Shown: positions 46,851-55,510, counted from the stretch's first letter. The stretch: 64,000 nt of DNA from JBFWMG01 sp050251715 (GCA_050251715.1 JBFWMG010000008.1:1-64000); one strand, 5' to 3'. Translations and numbers: made by a program. The notes: a model not told the origin generated them from the letters alone.

Positions 46851-48110
46851 TTATCCCTTGTGACCGAACCTCTGGGCCTTGTCGAAGAAACCCCAGATAT
46901 CGAGGACCGGCGTGCCTTTGAGGTCCAAGCCCTTGTAGTCCGAATGCGGGGCGCACAGGATCAACAGGTCGCTACGGTCAATGACCTCGTCGAGCGGCAG
47001 GAGGTTTGGATCCACGGTGACGTAGGGGTCCGTGGTCAACACGTCCTTGGCCCTGATTTCCAGTATTTTTTTGAGCTTGTAGCTCAAGGAGGAGCGAATG
47101 TCGTCACTGTTGGCCTTGAAGGCCATGCCGAGCAGCCCCACGGTCATGGTTCCCAGGGGCTGGTCGCGGAGCATGTGGTCCGTGATGTAGAGCATGATCC
47201 CCTCGTTGACGCTCACGGCCGCGTTGCCCAGGGCGAACCGGTTCTGGAGGAAGGCGGCCAACTGCAGGGTGTCCTTGAACAGGCAGGGGCCGGCCGCGAA
47301 ACCTGAACCCGGCATGTCCGCCAGACGCGGATAGTCCTGTTTCACCCCGGCCTGCACGCGGTGGTAGTCGATGCCCGCCTCGTCGCAGATCATGTAGAAC
47401 TGGTTGGCCACCGCGAATTGCACGTAGCGGTAGGTGTTGGCGAAGAGCTTGGCGAATTCGGCCTCCATGGGGCTGAGTTCCACGACGGAGGGGGCGATGA
47501 CCTTGAAGAGCTCCCCCGCCTTCCTGAGCGCGGTCTCGGACGTGCCGCTGACGATCTGGGGCAGCCGGGTGAGCTCCTCCACGGCCTTGCCCTCCACGAT
47601 GCGCTCCGGGCAGAAGGCCACGTCCAGTTTGCGGCCATGCTTGCGCAGGTAGCCGTCAAGCCAGGTGGTGGTGCCGGGAAAGACCGTGGAGCGCAGCAGC
47701 AGGAGTTGGCCGTCGCGCAGATGGTCCAGCACCCCCATGATCCAATTCTTGAAGACCTTGTAGTCGGGATTGTGGAACTCGTCCACCGGGGTTCCGATGG
47801 TCACGATGAGCACCGGAGCCTCGGAAAGGGACGAAACGTCGCAGGAGAAGGACAGGCGGCCCTGGTCCAGCGCCTTGCGCAGCAGCGGTTCCGCGCCTTG
47901 CTCCATGAAGGGCATGCGGCCCTGGGCGATGTTCTCCAGGGTTTTGGCGTTGATGTCGTTGATAAGGACGTTGTAGCCCTTGTTCGCGAAAACGATGCCC
48001 AGGGGCAGGCCGACGTGCCCGCCGCCGCCCACGATGCATATGTCCACGCCGCGTCCGTCGGCGAAGGAGGCTCGGACGCATGCCGAGGAGGATGTGGAAT
48101 CGGTTGTCAT
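46851..48110 (-). CDS. UDP-sugar 6-dehydrogenase (UDP-ManNAc/GlcNAc type)
   Basis: A 419-residue nucleotide-sugar dehydrogenase: ICIVGGGGHVGLPLGIVFANKGY (NAD site), LLLRSTVFPGTT, FCPERIVEGKAVEEL and the catalytic Cys in GPCLFKDTLQLA. The C-terminal UDP-binding part has LLGMAFKANSDDIRSS and LILCAPHSDY. It makes a UDP-uronic acid by two successive NAD-dependent oxidations. ATGA overlap (4 bp) with the methyltransferase upstream. It is most like WecC/WbpA-type enzymes, but the sugar is not certain. Confidence 0.9.
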   Translation of the reverse strand: MTTDSTSSSACVRASFADGRGVDICIVGGGGHVGLPLGIVFANKGYNVLINDINAKTLENIAQGRMPFMEQGAEPLLRKALDQGRLSFSCDVSSLSEAPVLIVTIGTPVDEFHNPDYKVFKNWIMGVLDHLRDGQLLLLRSTVFPGTTTWLDGYLRKHGRKLDVAFCPERIVEGKAVEELTRLPQIVSGTSETALRKAGELFKVIAPSVVELSPMEAEFAKLFANTYRYVQFAVANQFYMICDEAGIDYHRVQAGVKQDYPRLADMPGSGFAAGPCLFKDTLQLAAFLQNRFALGNAAVSVNEGIMLYITDHMLRDQPLGTMTVGLLGMAFKANSDDIRSSLSYKLKKILEIRAKDVLTTDPYVTVDPNLLPLDEVIDRSDLLILCAPHSDYKGLDLKGTPVLDIWGFFDKAQRFGHKG

Positions 48111-48838
48111 TGTTTTACTCCTGAGGTCAGGACGAACGCGCGCACCCGCCGGAAAAGGGCCGTGGTGAAGATCGTCGCGTCGATGCAGTTGTACAGGGGG
48201 AGGAAATAACGCATCACACCCATCGCCACGTAGCGGTAGCGGATGCCGGATAAATATTCGGTGCGGACACGAAAACCGGCGTTCTCGAAGGTTCGGCGAA
48301 CCGCACCCGGCAGCACCGGGCGCTCGTTCTCGGTCACACCCTTGGACGAATAGAATGGCGAGCTTCGGTCACGCAATAAATACATGAAAGGATTCAGCCT
48401 GTTGGGGTCGAAGGCCGCGAAACCGGCGCCCGGTTTGAGCACGCGGTGGACTTCCGCGGCAAAGGCCGCCGGGTCGGGGAAATGGTGCACGATGCCCGAA
48501 AGCAGCACGCCGTCCAGGCTATTGTCGGCAAAGGGCAGGTGCTCCACGTCGCCGGTGATGAAGGGGATGCCGGGATACTCGCGGCGGCCGACGACAAGCA
48601 GGCCGTGGCTGATGTCCAGGCCGAACGCGGCGAATCCCTGGCTGCGGAGGATGTCCGTGAACGCGCCCGAGCCACAGCCCAAATCCCCCACGCGGCCGCC
48701 CGCCGCGAATCCGACCTGCTCGACCAACCGCCGAACGAGGTCCACGCTGCTGGCGTCGGTGAACACGTTGTAGGATCGCTCTTTTGAAAAGGAATCGAAG
48801 AATTCGATTTCTTTGGCTTTATCTTGTGAAGTGCCCAT
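48107..48838 (-). CDS. Class I SAM-dependent methyltransferase
   Basis: A 243-residue methyltransferase: VGDLGCGSGAFTDIL (SAM motif I, ~50-64), ITGDVEHLPFADNSLDGVLL and ILHHFPD-like GIVHHFPDPAAFAAEVHRVLKPGAG. The fold matches Methyltransf_11. The substrate is unknown; in this context it probably acts on a sugar or lipid carrier. The start MGTSQDKAKEIEF is chosen where the conserved FFDSF region begins; an upstream extension is read from the NUDIX gene. Only 4 bp separate it from that gene. Confidence 0.88.
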   Translation of the reverse strand: MGTSQDKAKEIEFFDSFSKERSYNVFTDASSVDLVRRLVEQVGFAAGGRVGDLGCGSGAFTDILRSQGFAAFGLDISHGLLVVGRREYPGIPFITGDVEHLPFADNSLDGVLLSGIVHHFPDPAAFAAEVHRVLKPGAGFAAFDPNRLNPFMYLLRDRSSPFYSSKGVTENERPVLPGAVRRTFENAGFRVRTEYLSGIRYRYVAMGVMRYFLPLYNCIDATIFTTALFRRVRAFVLTSGVKQ

Positions 48839-48842
48839 GATT

Positions 48843-49385
48843 CTATCGGGAAGAACACGGTTCTTGAGGCAGCAGTCCCTGGGCGCGGGCGGTGTGGAGT
48901 GCGGCCAGGTGCAAGGCCGAGCGCAATTCGCCCCGCGCGACCATGCGGTCCAGTTCGCTGGCCGGAACCACGATGGTCTCGATGCCCTGTTCGATCGGCG
49001 CGGCGGCGCGGCGGACGTCGTGGGCGAAGAAGCACCACTCCAGGTTGCACAGCCGTCCCGTGTCCGGCAGCAACGCGCCAAGGGGGGTGAACTCGTCGGC
49101 CGTGTAGCCGGTCTCCTCGAGCAGTTCGCGACGGGCCGTGACCTCCGGGGTCTCGCCGGGATCGACGCAACCGGCGGGCAGTTCCAGGGTGCGCTCGCCG
49201 ACCACGGGCCGGAACTGGCGTACCAGCAGGATCTCCCCGCCCCGCGTCATGGCCACCACGCACACGTAGTCCGGGGGTTCCACGGCATAGTACGGAGAGT
49301 CGTCCTCGGCCGGGGCGAACGCCTGTCCAGGCACTTCCCAGATCGTGAAGTACGGTGTCCGAAAGACCTTCTTTCTGGCGTTCAT
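48843..49385 (-). CDS. NUDIX hydrolase (ADP-sugar pyrophosphatase type)
   Basis: A 180-residue Nudix protein. The Nudix box GxxxxxExxRELxEExGY is visible as GETPEVTARRELLEETGY, preceded by ELPAGCVDP and followed by FTPLGALLPDTGRL. This is closest to ADP-ribose/ADP-sugar pyrophosphatases (NudF-like). In a sugar operon it could hydrolyse nucleotide sugars. The start MNARKKVFRTPYF overlaps the stop of the membrane protein gene by 4 bp (ATGA), which fixes the start. Confidence 0.9.
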   Translation of the reverse strand: MNARKKVFRTPYFTIWEVPGQAFAPAEDDSPYYAVEPPDYVCVVAMTRGGEILLVRQFRPVVGERTLELPAGCVDPGETPEVTARRELLEETGYTADEFTPLGALLPDTGRLCNLEWCFFAHDVRRAAAPIEQGIETIVVPASELDRMVARGELRSALHLAALHTARAQGLLPQEPCSSR

Positions 49386-50758
49386 GGCCGAAACAATCCT
49401 TTGCGCGCCATTTCCATGACGGCCGGGTCGATTCCCGTGGGCACCGGCGCCCCCGGTGTCGCCAGGGCGTCCCGCAGGCGTGCGCTGTCCTCTGTCAGGC
49501 TGTCCAGCCGGGTCTGGAATCTGCCGAGTTTGCTCACATAGCCGCCTGCGTTCATGAGCAGGGCGATAAGGAGCACATACGGCAGGAACCGGCGAAATCG
49601 ACGAAAAAGGCTCGGTGCATAGGCGGCGTACACAACGCAGGCCAACACGCCGGAAAGAATCGCATAGCGGTACTGCAACCCCTGCATGGGGCCGCCGTGC
49701 GCCAACCGGCCCAGGGCGATGCTGCCGGCGAACAGAAGAATGTAGGCCGCGAACAGCCGCAACGCGACGCGCGGCGGCGCTTCCTCGTCTGTGACGCGCG
49801 GCGCGCCGAGGATGATGAGTCGGACGGCGCCGAACAGGAGCAATGCGCCGAACAGGCCTGCGGTCACGGTTTGCGCGCCGATGCGCGCGATCGAGCCGCA
49901 GAGGTAGCAAAACAGCAGGACGAAATCCACCGGGTGCGTGAACGCGAAGGCCGCCAGTTCCGAAAACGGGGTGGACATGCCGCGTTGCCCGACGAGGACC
50001 ACAATGCCTCCGGCTAGCGCGAACCACAGACCCGCCGCCTTCCATCGCCGCTGGAGGCAGAGAAGGGCCGCCCCGGTCACCAAGGCGGCCAGCCCGCCGA
50101 CCAAGGTAAGGGCGCAAAAGAGGGCCAGCAGGGTGGCCGGGCAGAAAAGGCCGGGCCGAATCCGGGGAGGGACATCGGCCGCGTCGCCGCCGGGCGCGGG
50201 CCAGGATTGAGCCAACAACAGGAGGCTCCCGAACCCCAGGACCATGACGCTATTCCAGGTCAACGCGTCGACGACCGAGACGTAGTTCACCCACTGCTGG
50301 GCGTTGAGCAGCAACAGGGGGACGGGAGCCAGCAGCAGCGCCTTGTTCTCCATGCGTCCCGCCGCGCTCCACAGCAGAGGCAGCATGCCCAGCAAGGCAA
50401 TGACGCCGACCCATTTCATGGCGTTGAAATTCACGCTTCCGGTAAACAACAGGTTGAGGATGACGGCCCCGCGCTGAAACAAGACGTAGTGCTCGTTGTA
50501 CGGGGTCATCAGCGCACCGAGTTTGCCGAACGGCCAGGCGGCGGTGGAGTAGCCCAGGGAAAAGCGCACGAGCATGGGAACATCGTCGCCTTCGGGCATA
50601 TTGACAGTGAACAACACCATGATGGTGGCCAGCAAGGCCACCGGTGTAAGCCAAAGCGATACGAGAACCGCCGGTCGGTGCGTCGCCCGGTCAAATGGCC
50701 CGGTCACGAACGCGTCGACCTCGCAGGCAACCCGTCGGGCAGCGGCGAAGATAGTCAT
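49382..50758 (-). CDS. Polytopic membrane protein, possible lipid-linked sugar enzyme
   Basis: A 458-residue protein with about eleven hydrophobic segments and a first periplasmic loop containing FTVNMPEGDDVPMLVRFSLG, followed by YNEHYVLFQRGAVI. The D-D/E-H arrangement in the first loop and multi-TM body recall GT-C glycosyltransferases or O-antigen-type membrane enzymes, but I cannot assign a family. First gene of the glycan operon, translationally coupled to the NUDIX gene. The start at MTIFAAARR is uncertain; a TTG lies 12 bp upstream and neither has a good ribosome binding site. Confidence 0.7.
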   Translation of the reverse strand: MTIFAAARRVACEVDAFVTGPFDRATHRPAVLVSLWLTPVALLATIMVLFTVNMPEGDDVPMLVRFSLGYSTAAWPFGKLGALMTPYNEHYVLFQRGAVILNLLFTGSVNFNAMKWVGVIALLGMLPLLWSAAGRMENKALLLAPVPLLLLNAQQWVNYVSVVDALTWNSVMVLGFGSLLLLAQSWPAPGGDAADVPPRIRPGLFCPATLLALFCALTLVGGLAALVTGAALLCLQRRWKAAGLWFALAGGIVVLVGQRGMSTPFSELAAFAFTHPVDFVLLFCYLCGSIARIGAQTVTAGLFGALLLFGAVRLIILGAPRVTDEEAPPRVALRLFAAYILLFAGSIALGRLAHGGPMQGLQYRYAILSGVLACVVYAAYAPSLFRRFRRFLPYVLLIALLMNAGGYVSKLGRFQTRLDSLTEDSARLRDALATPGAPVPTGIDPAVMEMARKGLFRP

Positions 50759-51283
50759 GCAGGTGGGCAAAGTGGTGTGCCTCGTGGGGCAAGAGTCCCC
50801 ATCCTAACAGCCTGTGTCCTCATAGTCTGCCAACGACACATCTTTCGACGGCGGTTGACTCATGGGAAGCTACCACCACCGTCCCCCCTTTCCCGTATCC
50901 ACAACAGGTCGCGGGGCCGTCCGTCAGCGGACGAGGCAGGGCACACGCGGTCACGCCCGGCGGTTCCATCGCGTCCTATCGCAGCCTGTTATTGCGTGTC
51001 AAGTTTTGCAATTTTCATGCGAATATCCACGCTCGCGCCGTTGGTGGCGTCCCTCACGGGCCGTGTGCGCACAGGGGGCGGAACGCTGATGCCACGCTGC
51101 GTTCCGTATGCCGTGATCGCACAGGCTGCTGACGAACCGGCGTCTATCGCCGCTGTCCCTATCCCTAACAGCCTCACGGGGCTCGGCAAAGGGCTGGGGC
51201 GCTTCGTTGCTGCAAAAAGCGCAGATCCGCTATCGGACCAGTTGAGGCGTGAGAAGGTGGCTTCCCGAACAAACGAGGGAGCC
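50759..51283. other. Intergenic region at the border of the glycan operon
   Basis: No convincing gene. Open frames on both strands (minus 50989-51324; plus frame through 51200) lack a start signal and any known domain. A short direct repeat CCTAACAGCCT occurs at 50803 and 51164. The last ~40 bp (GTTGAGGCGTGAGAAGGTGG...) look like the leader of the IS3-type orfA remnant that follows. Confidence 0.5.
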
Positions 51284-51484
51284 ATGAGAAAGGGACGATT
51301 TGCCGAGGAAGGGATGGCGGGCATTCCGCGCGGGGCGGACCGCGATCCGGTGGCGCAGGTGGCCAGGAAACACGGGGTCGGCGAGCAGGCGCGCTACACC
51401 GTGCGGCAGCGCTTCAGCGGCATGCCGGCCGATGGGGTCGGCTGCGGCAACTCGAACAGGAAAACGTCCGGCTCTGGAGGCTGC
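51284..51484 (+). pseudogene. IS3-family OrfA transposase remnant, frameshifted
   Basis: From the ATG the frame reads MRKGRFAEEGMAGIPRGADR, then DPVAQVARKHGVGEQARYTV and RQRFSGMPADGV. This is the N-terminal HTH of IS3-family (IS407-like) OrfA with many substitutions. Near 51436 the frame changes: the expected RLRQLEQENVRLWRLL continues one frame away (51439-51484). Similarity then stops; no orfB, DDE motif or right end is present. A GAGGGAGCC site precedes the ATG. It is a decayed insertion sequence. Confidence 0.75.
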
Positions 51485-51724
51485 TGGCCATTGGCGGATA
51501 CGCGCTGCCAGTGGTGGACGCCGTGGATGCCTTCGGGGACGAGTCGGTATTGAGCCGGTATGGCGTCGGTGATGCCATCGTGGCACGAGGTTCGCCATTT
51601 GTACGCATCAAGTGCGTTCACGACAGCTATACGCCGCTGCGTCGGAGACGGGTCAAGGACGTAACAATGAACCCGCGTGTGGTGGGGATGGCATGGGGCA
51701 TAGTGTGGGGAACAGGAGGAAGGC

Positions 51725-51763
51725 AAAAGAAAGTGGGTCACAGCTTTCGCTGTGACCCACCGT
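51725..51763 (-). terminator. Terminator downstream of the tRNA pair
   Basis: An 11-bp perfect stem GTGGGTCACAG / CTGTGACCCAC (51733-51743 and 51750-51760) with a 6-base loop is followed on the minus strand by TTTCTTTT. It lies 13 bp beyond the tRNA-Glu 3' end. Confidence 0.85.
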
Positions 51764-51772
51764 TTTCTTTAC

Positions 51773-51850
51773 TGGCGTCCCCAGGGGGATTTGAACCCCC
51801 GTCGCCGGCGTGAAAGGCCGGTGTCCTGGGCCAGACTAGACGATAGGGAC
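51773..51850 (-). tRNA. tRNA-Glu (anticodon TTC)
   Basis: The minus strand gives a full cloverleaf: 5' GTCCCTATCGTCTAG, anticodon arm CCGGC-CTTTCAC-GCCGG with TTC, T arm GGGGGTTCAAATCCCCC, acceptor closing with GGGGAC-G and an encoded CCA (51773-51775). The sequence is of the standard bacterial tRNA-Glu type. Confidence 0.95.
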
Positions 51851-51855
51851 GCGTA

Positions 51856-51929
51856 TGGCTGGGGGACAAGGATTCGAACCTTGGTTAACGGGGCCAGAAC
51901 CCGTCGTCCTGCCGCTAGACGATCCCCCA
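51856..51929 (-). tRNA. tRNA-Gln (anticodon CTG)
   Basis: The minus strand gives TGGGGGATCGTCTAGCGGCA, anticodon arm ACGGG-TTCTGGC-CCCGT with CTG, T arm CAAGGTTCGAATCCTTG and acceptor closing with CCCCCA-G-CCA. The typical U-A first pair of bacterial tRNA-Gln is present. Five bases separate it from tRNA-Glu, so both are one transcript. Confidence 0.95.
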
Positions 51930-52010
51930 ACAGCAGAGGAACGCCTTTTAAATGGACAGGGCCAACCTGTCAACCCCCAAAAGTCCGTTCCTCGAAATAA
52001 TTTCTGCCCA

Positions 52011-52358
52011 CTACGCCGTGGCGGCGGCCAGACGACGCGTACGCTTCTTCAACTTGTTGATCTTCTTGCGGATGATCTCGCGGTCCTTGCGGGTGCTCGC
52101 GGAAACGCGGTCCGCGCGCAGACCCTTGATCGTACGCTTCAACGTGCCGATCTGCGCCTTGTACGGCGACACCTTGTTCTCGCCGTCATCCACGATGCCC
52201 AGCACTTCCTTGATGGCGGGAACCAGCTCTTCCTTGCTCATGCCGGTCGCGCCGGTAATCATCGGCAGCTTGTTGATGACCACGTCGCGCAGTTCCTTGG
52301 CGGTCATCTTGTCCAGGGACTTTTTCAGGCCAAGGCTTTCAATGGTGAGTTCGCTCAT
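52011..52358 (-). CDS. Rho-N/SAP-like basic small protein
   Basis: A 115-residue protein. The N-terminal half (DKMTAKELRDVVINKLPMI...GMSKEELVPAIKEVL) has the Lx-MT-xxELR...(M)xKEEL pattern of Rho N-terminal/SAP-like helical nucleic-acid-binding motifs. The C-terminal half is very basic and helical (RKKINKLKKRTRRLAAATA). A GAGGAG site lies before the ATG. It is upstream of the tRNA genes and 30 bp after the DUF721 gene. A role in RNA or DNA binding is inferred. No named family recognised. Confidence 0.75.
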   Translation of the reverse strand: MSELTIESLGLKKSLDKMTAKELRDVVINKLPMITGATGMSKEELVPAIKEVLGIVDDGENKVSPYKAQIGTLKRTIKGLRADRVSASTRKDREIIRKKINKLKKRTRRLAAATA

Positions 52359-52388
52359 TTTTTGCTCCTCCAGAATAAAAATATGTTT

Positions 52389-52862
52389 TTATCCGCGCAT
52401 CATGCGGATGTACGCCTCGTAGCAGCGGGCCACCGGCGACTGCGGGTCCAGGCGTCCCGCCAACCCTCCCAACTTCTCGGGCCTCCCGGGATTCGTTTCC
52501 GGCATCACCGGTTTCGCAAGGCTGACCGTGTCGAGAGGGGCTTTGCCCATTACCAATTCCACTTGCACTTTGTCAAAGGTTTCTTTTCCTAAAAATGCGT
52601 TCACGTCTTCGATGATCTGCGGGGCGTAATATGTCAGCTCCTGCGCGACCATGGAATCGTCCGCGCCGATGATGAGCGTGGTCTTGCGGTGCCCCAGCGG
52701 GCGCGCCACCTCCGCGATGTGCTCGCCCACCACCTGGGGCCACGCACGCCACAAGCGCACCAGCGAAAAGCCCCCTCCGGCTCCCAGCTTGCGCATCAAT
52801 GCGGGCATCTCCCGGTCCAGCGCCTTGGCCTGCGCCCACTTGTCCCGACGCCGTCCTTCCAT
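52389..52862 (-). CDS. DUF721 (DciA-like) protein
   Basis: A 157-residue protein with the DUF721 core: LVRLWRAWPQVVGEHIAEVARPLGHRKTTLII, DDSMVAQELTYYAPQIIEDVNAFLG. The W-x2-VVG-x2-A/I pattern is the family hallmark. Several DUF721 proteins are DciA, which loads the replicative helicase in bacteria lacking DnaC. Here the ~50-residue C-terminal tail is Pro/Gly-rich. Probably cotranscribed with the Rho-N-like gene and divergent from the SahR-like gene. Confidence 0.82.
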   Translation of the reverse strand: MEGRRRDKWAQAKALDREMPALMRKLGAGGGFSLVRLWRAWPQVVGEHIAEVARPLGHRKTTLIIGADDSMVAQELTYYAPQIIEDVNAFLGKETFDKVQVELVMGKAPLDTVSLAKPVMPETNPGRPEKLGGLAGRLDPQSPVARCYEAYIRMMRG

Positions 52863-52937
52863 CCACGCAACCTATGTTGCGCGGGGCAGGCCGTCAAGAG
52901 TGCTTGACACCTCCCGCGCCCGTGGATATATGCCTAT

Positions 52938-52953
52938 ATCAAGATATCTTGAT
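52938..52953. promoter_or_regulatory. Palindromic operator upstream of the SahR-like gene
   Basis: A perfect 16-bp palindrome ATCAAGATATCTTGAT lies in an AT-rich context (TATATC...GATTTA), 185 bp before the GTG start. ArsR-family regulators bind such dyads. SahR, which controls S-adenosylhomocysteine recycling genes in Proteobacteria, is reported to bind an AT-rich palindrome upstream of ahcY. Autoregulation through this site is likely. Confidence 0.7.
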
Positions 52954-53030
52954 TTAGTGATACAGCGCCCGTTGCTGGGCCGCGCAGGCCATGGTGGCCG
53001 CGCTTGCGGGCCGGACCGGGCACAGGTTCC

Positions 53031-53080
53031 GGCCAGACGGGGCCGAGTGGGGCCGAGTGGGGCCAGACGGGGCCGAGTGG
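53031..53080. repeat. Five tandem decamers in the sahR leader
   Basis: Five consecutive 10-bp units GGCC(GAGT/AGAC)GG: GGCCAGACGG, GGCCGAGTGG twice, GGCCAGACGG, GGCCGAGTGG. They lie between the operator and the start codon, in the untranslated leader if transcription begins near the operator. They do not match the SAH riboswitch consensus. Confidence 0.75.
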
Positions 53081-53137
53081 AACCGGAGAGGGCCGGGCCA
53101 GGCATGCCCACCGCCTGCCGCGCAACAAGGAAAAAAC

Positions 53138-54058
53138 GTGAGCCATCCCATATCGCTGTTCAAGGCGCTTGCCGACGAAACAAGGCTGCGCCTCTACCAC
53201 ATTCTCACCCGCCACGAGCTCAACGTGAACGAGCTCACGGCGATCATGGGCATGGGGCAGTCGCGCGTTTCCCGGCATCTCAAGATATTGGCCGACTGCG
53301 GGCTGGTGGCGCCGCGCCGCGACGGGTTGTGGGTGTTCTACGCCGTCCGGGCCGGAAGCGATGAGCCCGCCGCCGCCTTTGCCGCGTGTCTTGACGGGTT
53401 GCTCGCGCCGCATCCCGAATACGCCGCCGACTTGGCCCGCGCGCGCCGCGCCATCGAGGACCGCACCCGCGCCACCACCCGTTTCTTCAATGAAGTGGCG
53501 GGCGACTGGGAATCCATGGCCAAGGAGATTTTGGGCGGGTTCGACCTGCCCGCCGCCATTGCCGCGCGCGTGCCCGCCTGCGCCACCGTGGCCGACCTGG
53601 GATGCGGCACCGGCGATGTGCTGGCCGCGCTCGAACCCTGCGCTGGCCAGCGCATCGGCGTGGACGGTTCGCAAAAGATGCTCGACCGCGCCCGCGACCG
53701 TTTCGGCGCGGCATCCGGCCTTTCGTTGCGCATCGGCGAGTTGGAGCATCTGCCCCTGCGCGATGCCGAGGCCGACACCGTGGTCATGAGCATGGTGCTG
53801 CACCATCTTTCGGATCCCGCCACGGGCCTGCGCGAGGCGTACCGCGTGGTGCGCCCTGGCGGCGCGTTCGTATTGGCCGACTTTGACAAGCATGCCAGTG
53901 AAGCCCTGCGCACCCGCCATGGCGACCATTGGCTCGGATTCACGGAACAGGAGCTGCTCGCGTGGCTCCGGGAAGCCGGATTCGACATCCGCGCCTCCGA
54001 TGCCGTCAGCCTGGACAGCGGCCTGCGCATCCGGCTGGTGACGGCGCACAAACCATAA
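53138..54058 (+). CDS. sahR: ArsR-family regulator fused to a SAM methyltransferase, SahR-like
   Basis: A 306-residue fusion. The winged HTH (~5-90) is LFKALADETRLRLYHILTRHELNVNELTAIMG with recognition helix SRVSRHLKIL. The methyltransferase domain (~110-290) has VADLGCGTGDVLAAL, LEHLPLRDAEADTVVMSMVLHHL and RVVRPGGAFVLADF. This architecture, directly before ahcY, is the one described for SahR, which senses S-adenosylhomocysteine and represses SAM-cycle genes. The GTG at 53138 is used because AAGGA lies 7 bp upstream and the HTH starts there. The ahcY gene follows after 15 bp in one transcript. Confidence 0.88.
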   Translation: MSHPISLFKALADETRLRLYHILTRHELNVNELTAIMGMGQSRVSRHLKILADCGLVAPRRDGLWVFYAVRAGSDEPAAAFAACLDGLLAPHPEYAADLARARRAIEDRTRATTRFFNEVAGDWESMAKEILGGFDLPAAIAARVPACATVADLGCGTGDVLAALEPCAGQRIGVDGSQKMLDRARDRFGAASGLSLRIGELEHLPLRDAEADTVVMSMVLHHLSDPATGLREAYRVVRPGGAFVLADFDKHASEALRTRHGDHWLGFTEQELLAWLREAGFDIRASDAVSLDSGLRIRLVTAHKP

Positions 54059-54073
54059 CCGTTGGAGGAATAC

Positions 54074-55510
54074 ATGACCGCCAAGACCCTTCCCCAGGAA
54101 CTCGATCTCTCCCTGGACTACAAGATCGCCGACATGGCTTTGGCCGAATGGGGCCGCAAGGAACTTGACCTGGCCGAGAACGAGATGCCCGGCCTCATGG
54201 AGATCCGCCGCAAGTACGGCCCCCAGAAACCCCTCAAGGGGCTCAAGGTGACCGGCAGCCTGCACATGACCATCCAGACCGCCATGCTCATCGAAACCCT
54301 GTACGAGTTGGGCGCGGACCTGCGCTGGGCCTCCTGCAACATCTTCTCCACCCAGGACCACGCCGCGGCCGCCATCGCCAAGGCCGGAACCGCCAAGGTC
54401 TTTGCCTGGAAGGGTGAAAACCTCATCGACTACTGGTGGTGCACGGAAATGGCCCTGACCTGGCCCGACGGCTCCGGCCCCGACCTTATCGTGGACGACG
54501 GCGGCGACGCCACCCTCATGATCCACGAGGGCGTGAAGGTGGAAAAGAACCCCGCGCTGCTTGAGAAGAAGTACGACAACAAGGAATTCCAGATCATCAT
54601 GGACCGCCTGGCCCTGCGCCACAAGGCCAATGCGGGCCATTGGCAGAAGGTCGCGGGCAACATGAAGGGCGTGTCCGAGGAAACCACCACCGGCGTGCAC
54701 CGCCTGTACCACATGGCCAAGAACGGCGAACTGCTCTTCCCGGCCATCAACGTCAACGACTCGGTCACCAAGTCCAAGTTCGACAACCTGTACGGCTGCC
54801 GCGAGTCCCTGGCCGACGGCATCAAGCGCGCCACCGACATCATGGTCGCGGGCAAGACCGTGGTGGTTGTGGGCTACGGCGACGTGGGCAAGGGCTGCGC
54901 CCAGTCCATGCGCGGTTTCGGCGCGCGCGTGCTCGTCACCGAGATCGACCCCATCTGCGCCCTGCAGGCCGCCATGGAAGGCTATGAGGTGGTGACCATG
55001 GAGGACGCCGCGCCGCTCGGCGACATCTTCGTCACCTGCACCGGCAACTTCAAGGTCGTGACCGGCGAGCACATGGAGCGCATGAAGAACGAGGCCATCC
55101 TGTGCAACATCGGCCATTTCGACAACGAAATCGCCATGGACTACCTGGAGAACACCCCCGGCATCACCAAGCTGGAGATCAAGCCCCAGGTGGACAAGTG
55201 GACGCTCAAGTCCGGCCGCTCCATCCTGGTGCTGGCCGAAGGCCGCCTGGTGAACCTGGGCTGCGCCACCGGCCACCCCAGCTTCGTCATGAGCGCCAGT
55301 TTCACCAACCAGGCGCTGGCCCAGATCGAACTGGCGGGCAAGAAGCATGAGAACAAGGTGTACGTGCTGCCCAAGAAGCTGGACGAGGAAGTGGCCGCCC
55401 TGCACCTGGGCCGCCTGGGCGCCAAGCTCACCAAGCTGACCCAGCAGCAGGCCGACTACATCGGCGTGCCCGTGGAAGGCCCGTTCAAGGCCGACCACTA
55501 CCGCTACTAG
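54074..55510 (+). CDS. ahcY: Adenosylhomocysteinase AhcY
   Basis: A 478-residue SAH hydrolase: TGSLHMTIQTAMLIETL, SCNIFSTQDHAAAAI, NLYGCRESLADGIKR, the NAD site VVVVGYGDVGKGCA and GHFDNEIAMDYL, and the C-terminal KADHYRY that closes the partner's NAD pocket. It splits S-adenosylhomocysteine to adenosine and homocysteine in the cytoplasm. The GGAGGAATAC site precedes the ATG. The TAG stop is the left border of repeat copy 5. Cotranscribed with the SahR-like gene. Confidence 0.97.
   Translation: MTAKTLPQELDLSLDYKIADMALAEWGRKELDLAENEMPGLMEIRRKYGPQKPLKGLKVTGSLHMTIQTAMLIETLYELGADLRWASCNIFSTQDHAAAAIAKAGTAKVFAWKGENLIDYWWCTEMALTWPDGSGPDLIVDDGGDATLMIHEGVKVEKNPALLEKKYDNKEFQIIMDRLALRHKANAGHWQKVAGNMKGVSEETTTGVHRLYHMAKNGELLFPAINVNDSVTKSKFDNLYGCRESLADGIKRATDIMVAGKTVVVVGYGDVGKGCAQSMRGFGARVLVTEIDPICALQAAMEGYEVVTMEDAAPLGDIFVTCTGNFKVVTGEHMERMKNEAILCNIGHFDNEIAMDYLENTPGITKLEIKPQVDKWTLKSGRSILVLAEGRLVNLGCATGHPSFVMSASFTNQALAQIELAGKKHENKVYVLPKKLDEEVAALHLGRLGAKLTKLTQQQADYIGVPVEGPFKADHYRY

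Noticed and set aside
50989..51324. 111-codon frame on minus between the membrane protein and the IS remnant
   Set aside because: Overlaps the IS3 orfA start on the other strand and has no start signal or domain.
53031..53137. Possible SAH riboswitch before the sahR-ahcY operon
   Set aside because: The leader lacks the SAH aptamer consensus; the tandem decamers and the protein operator explain it better.
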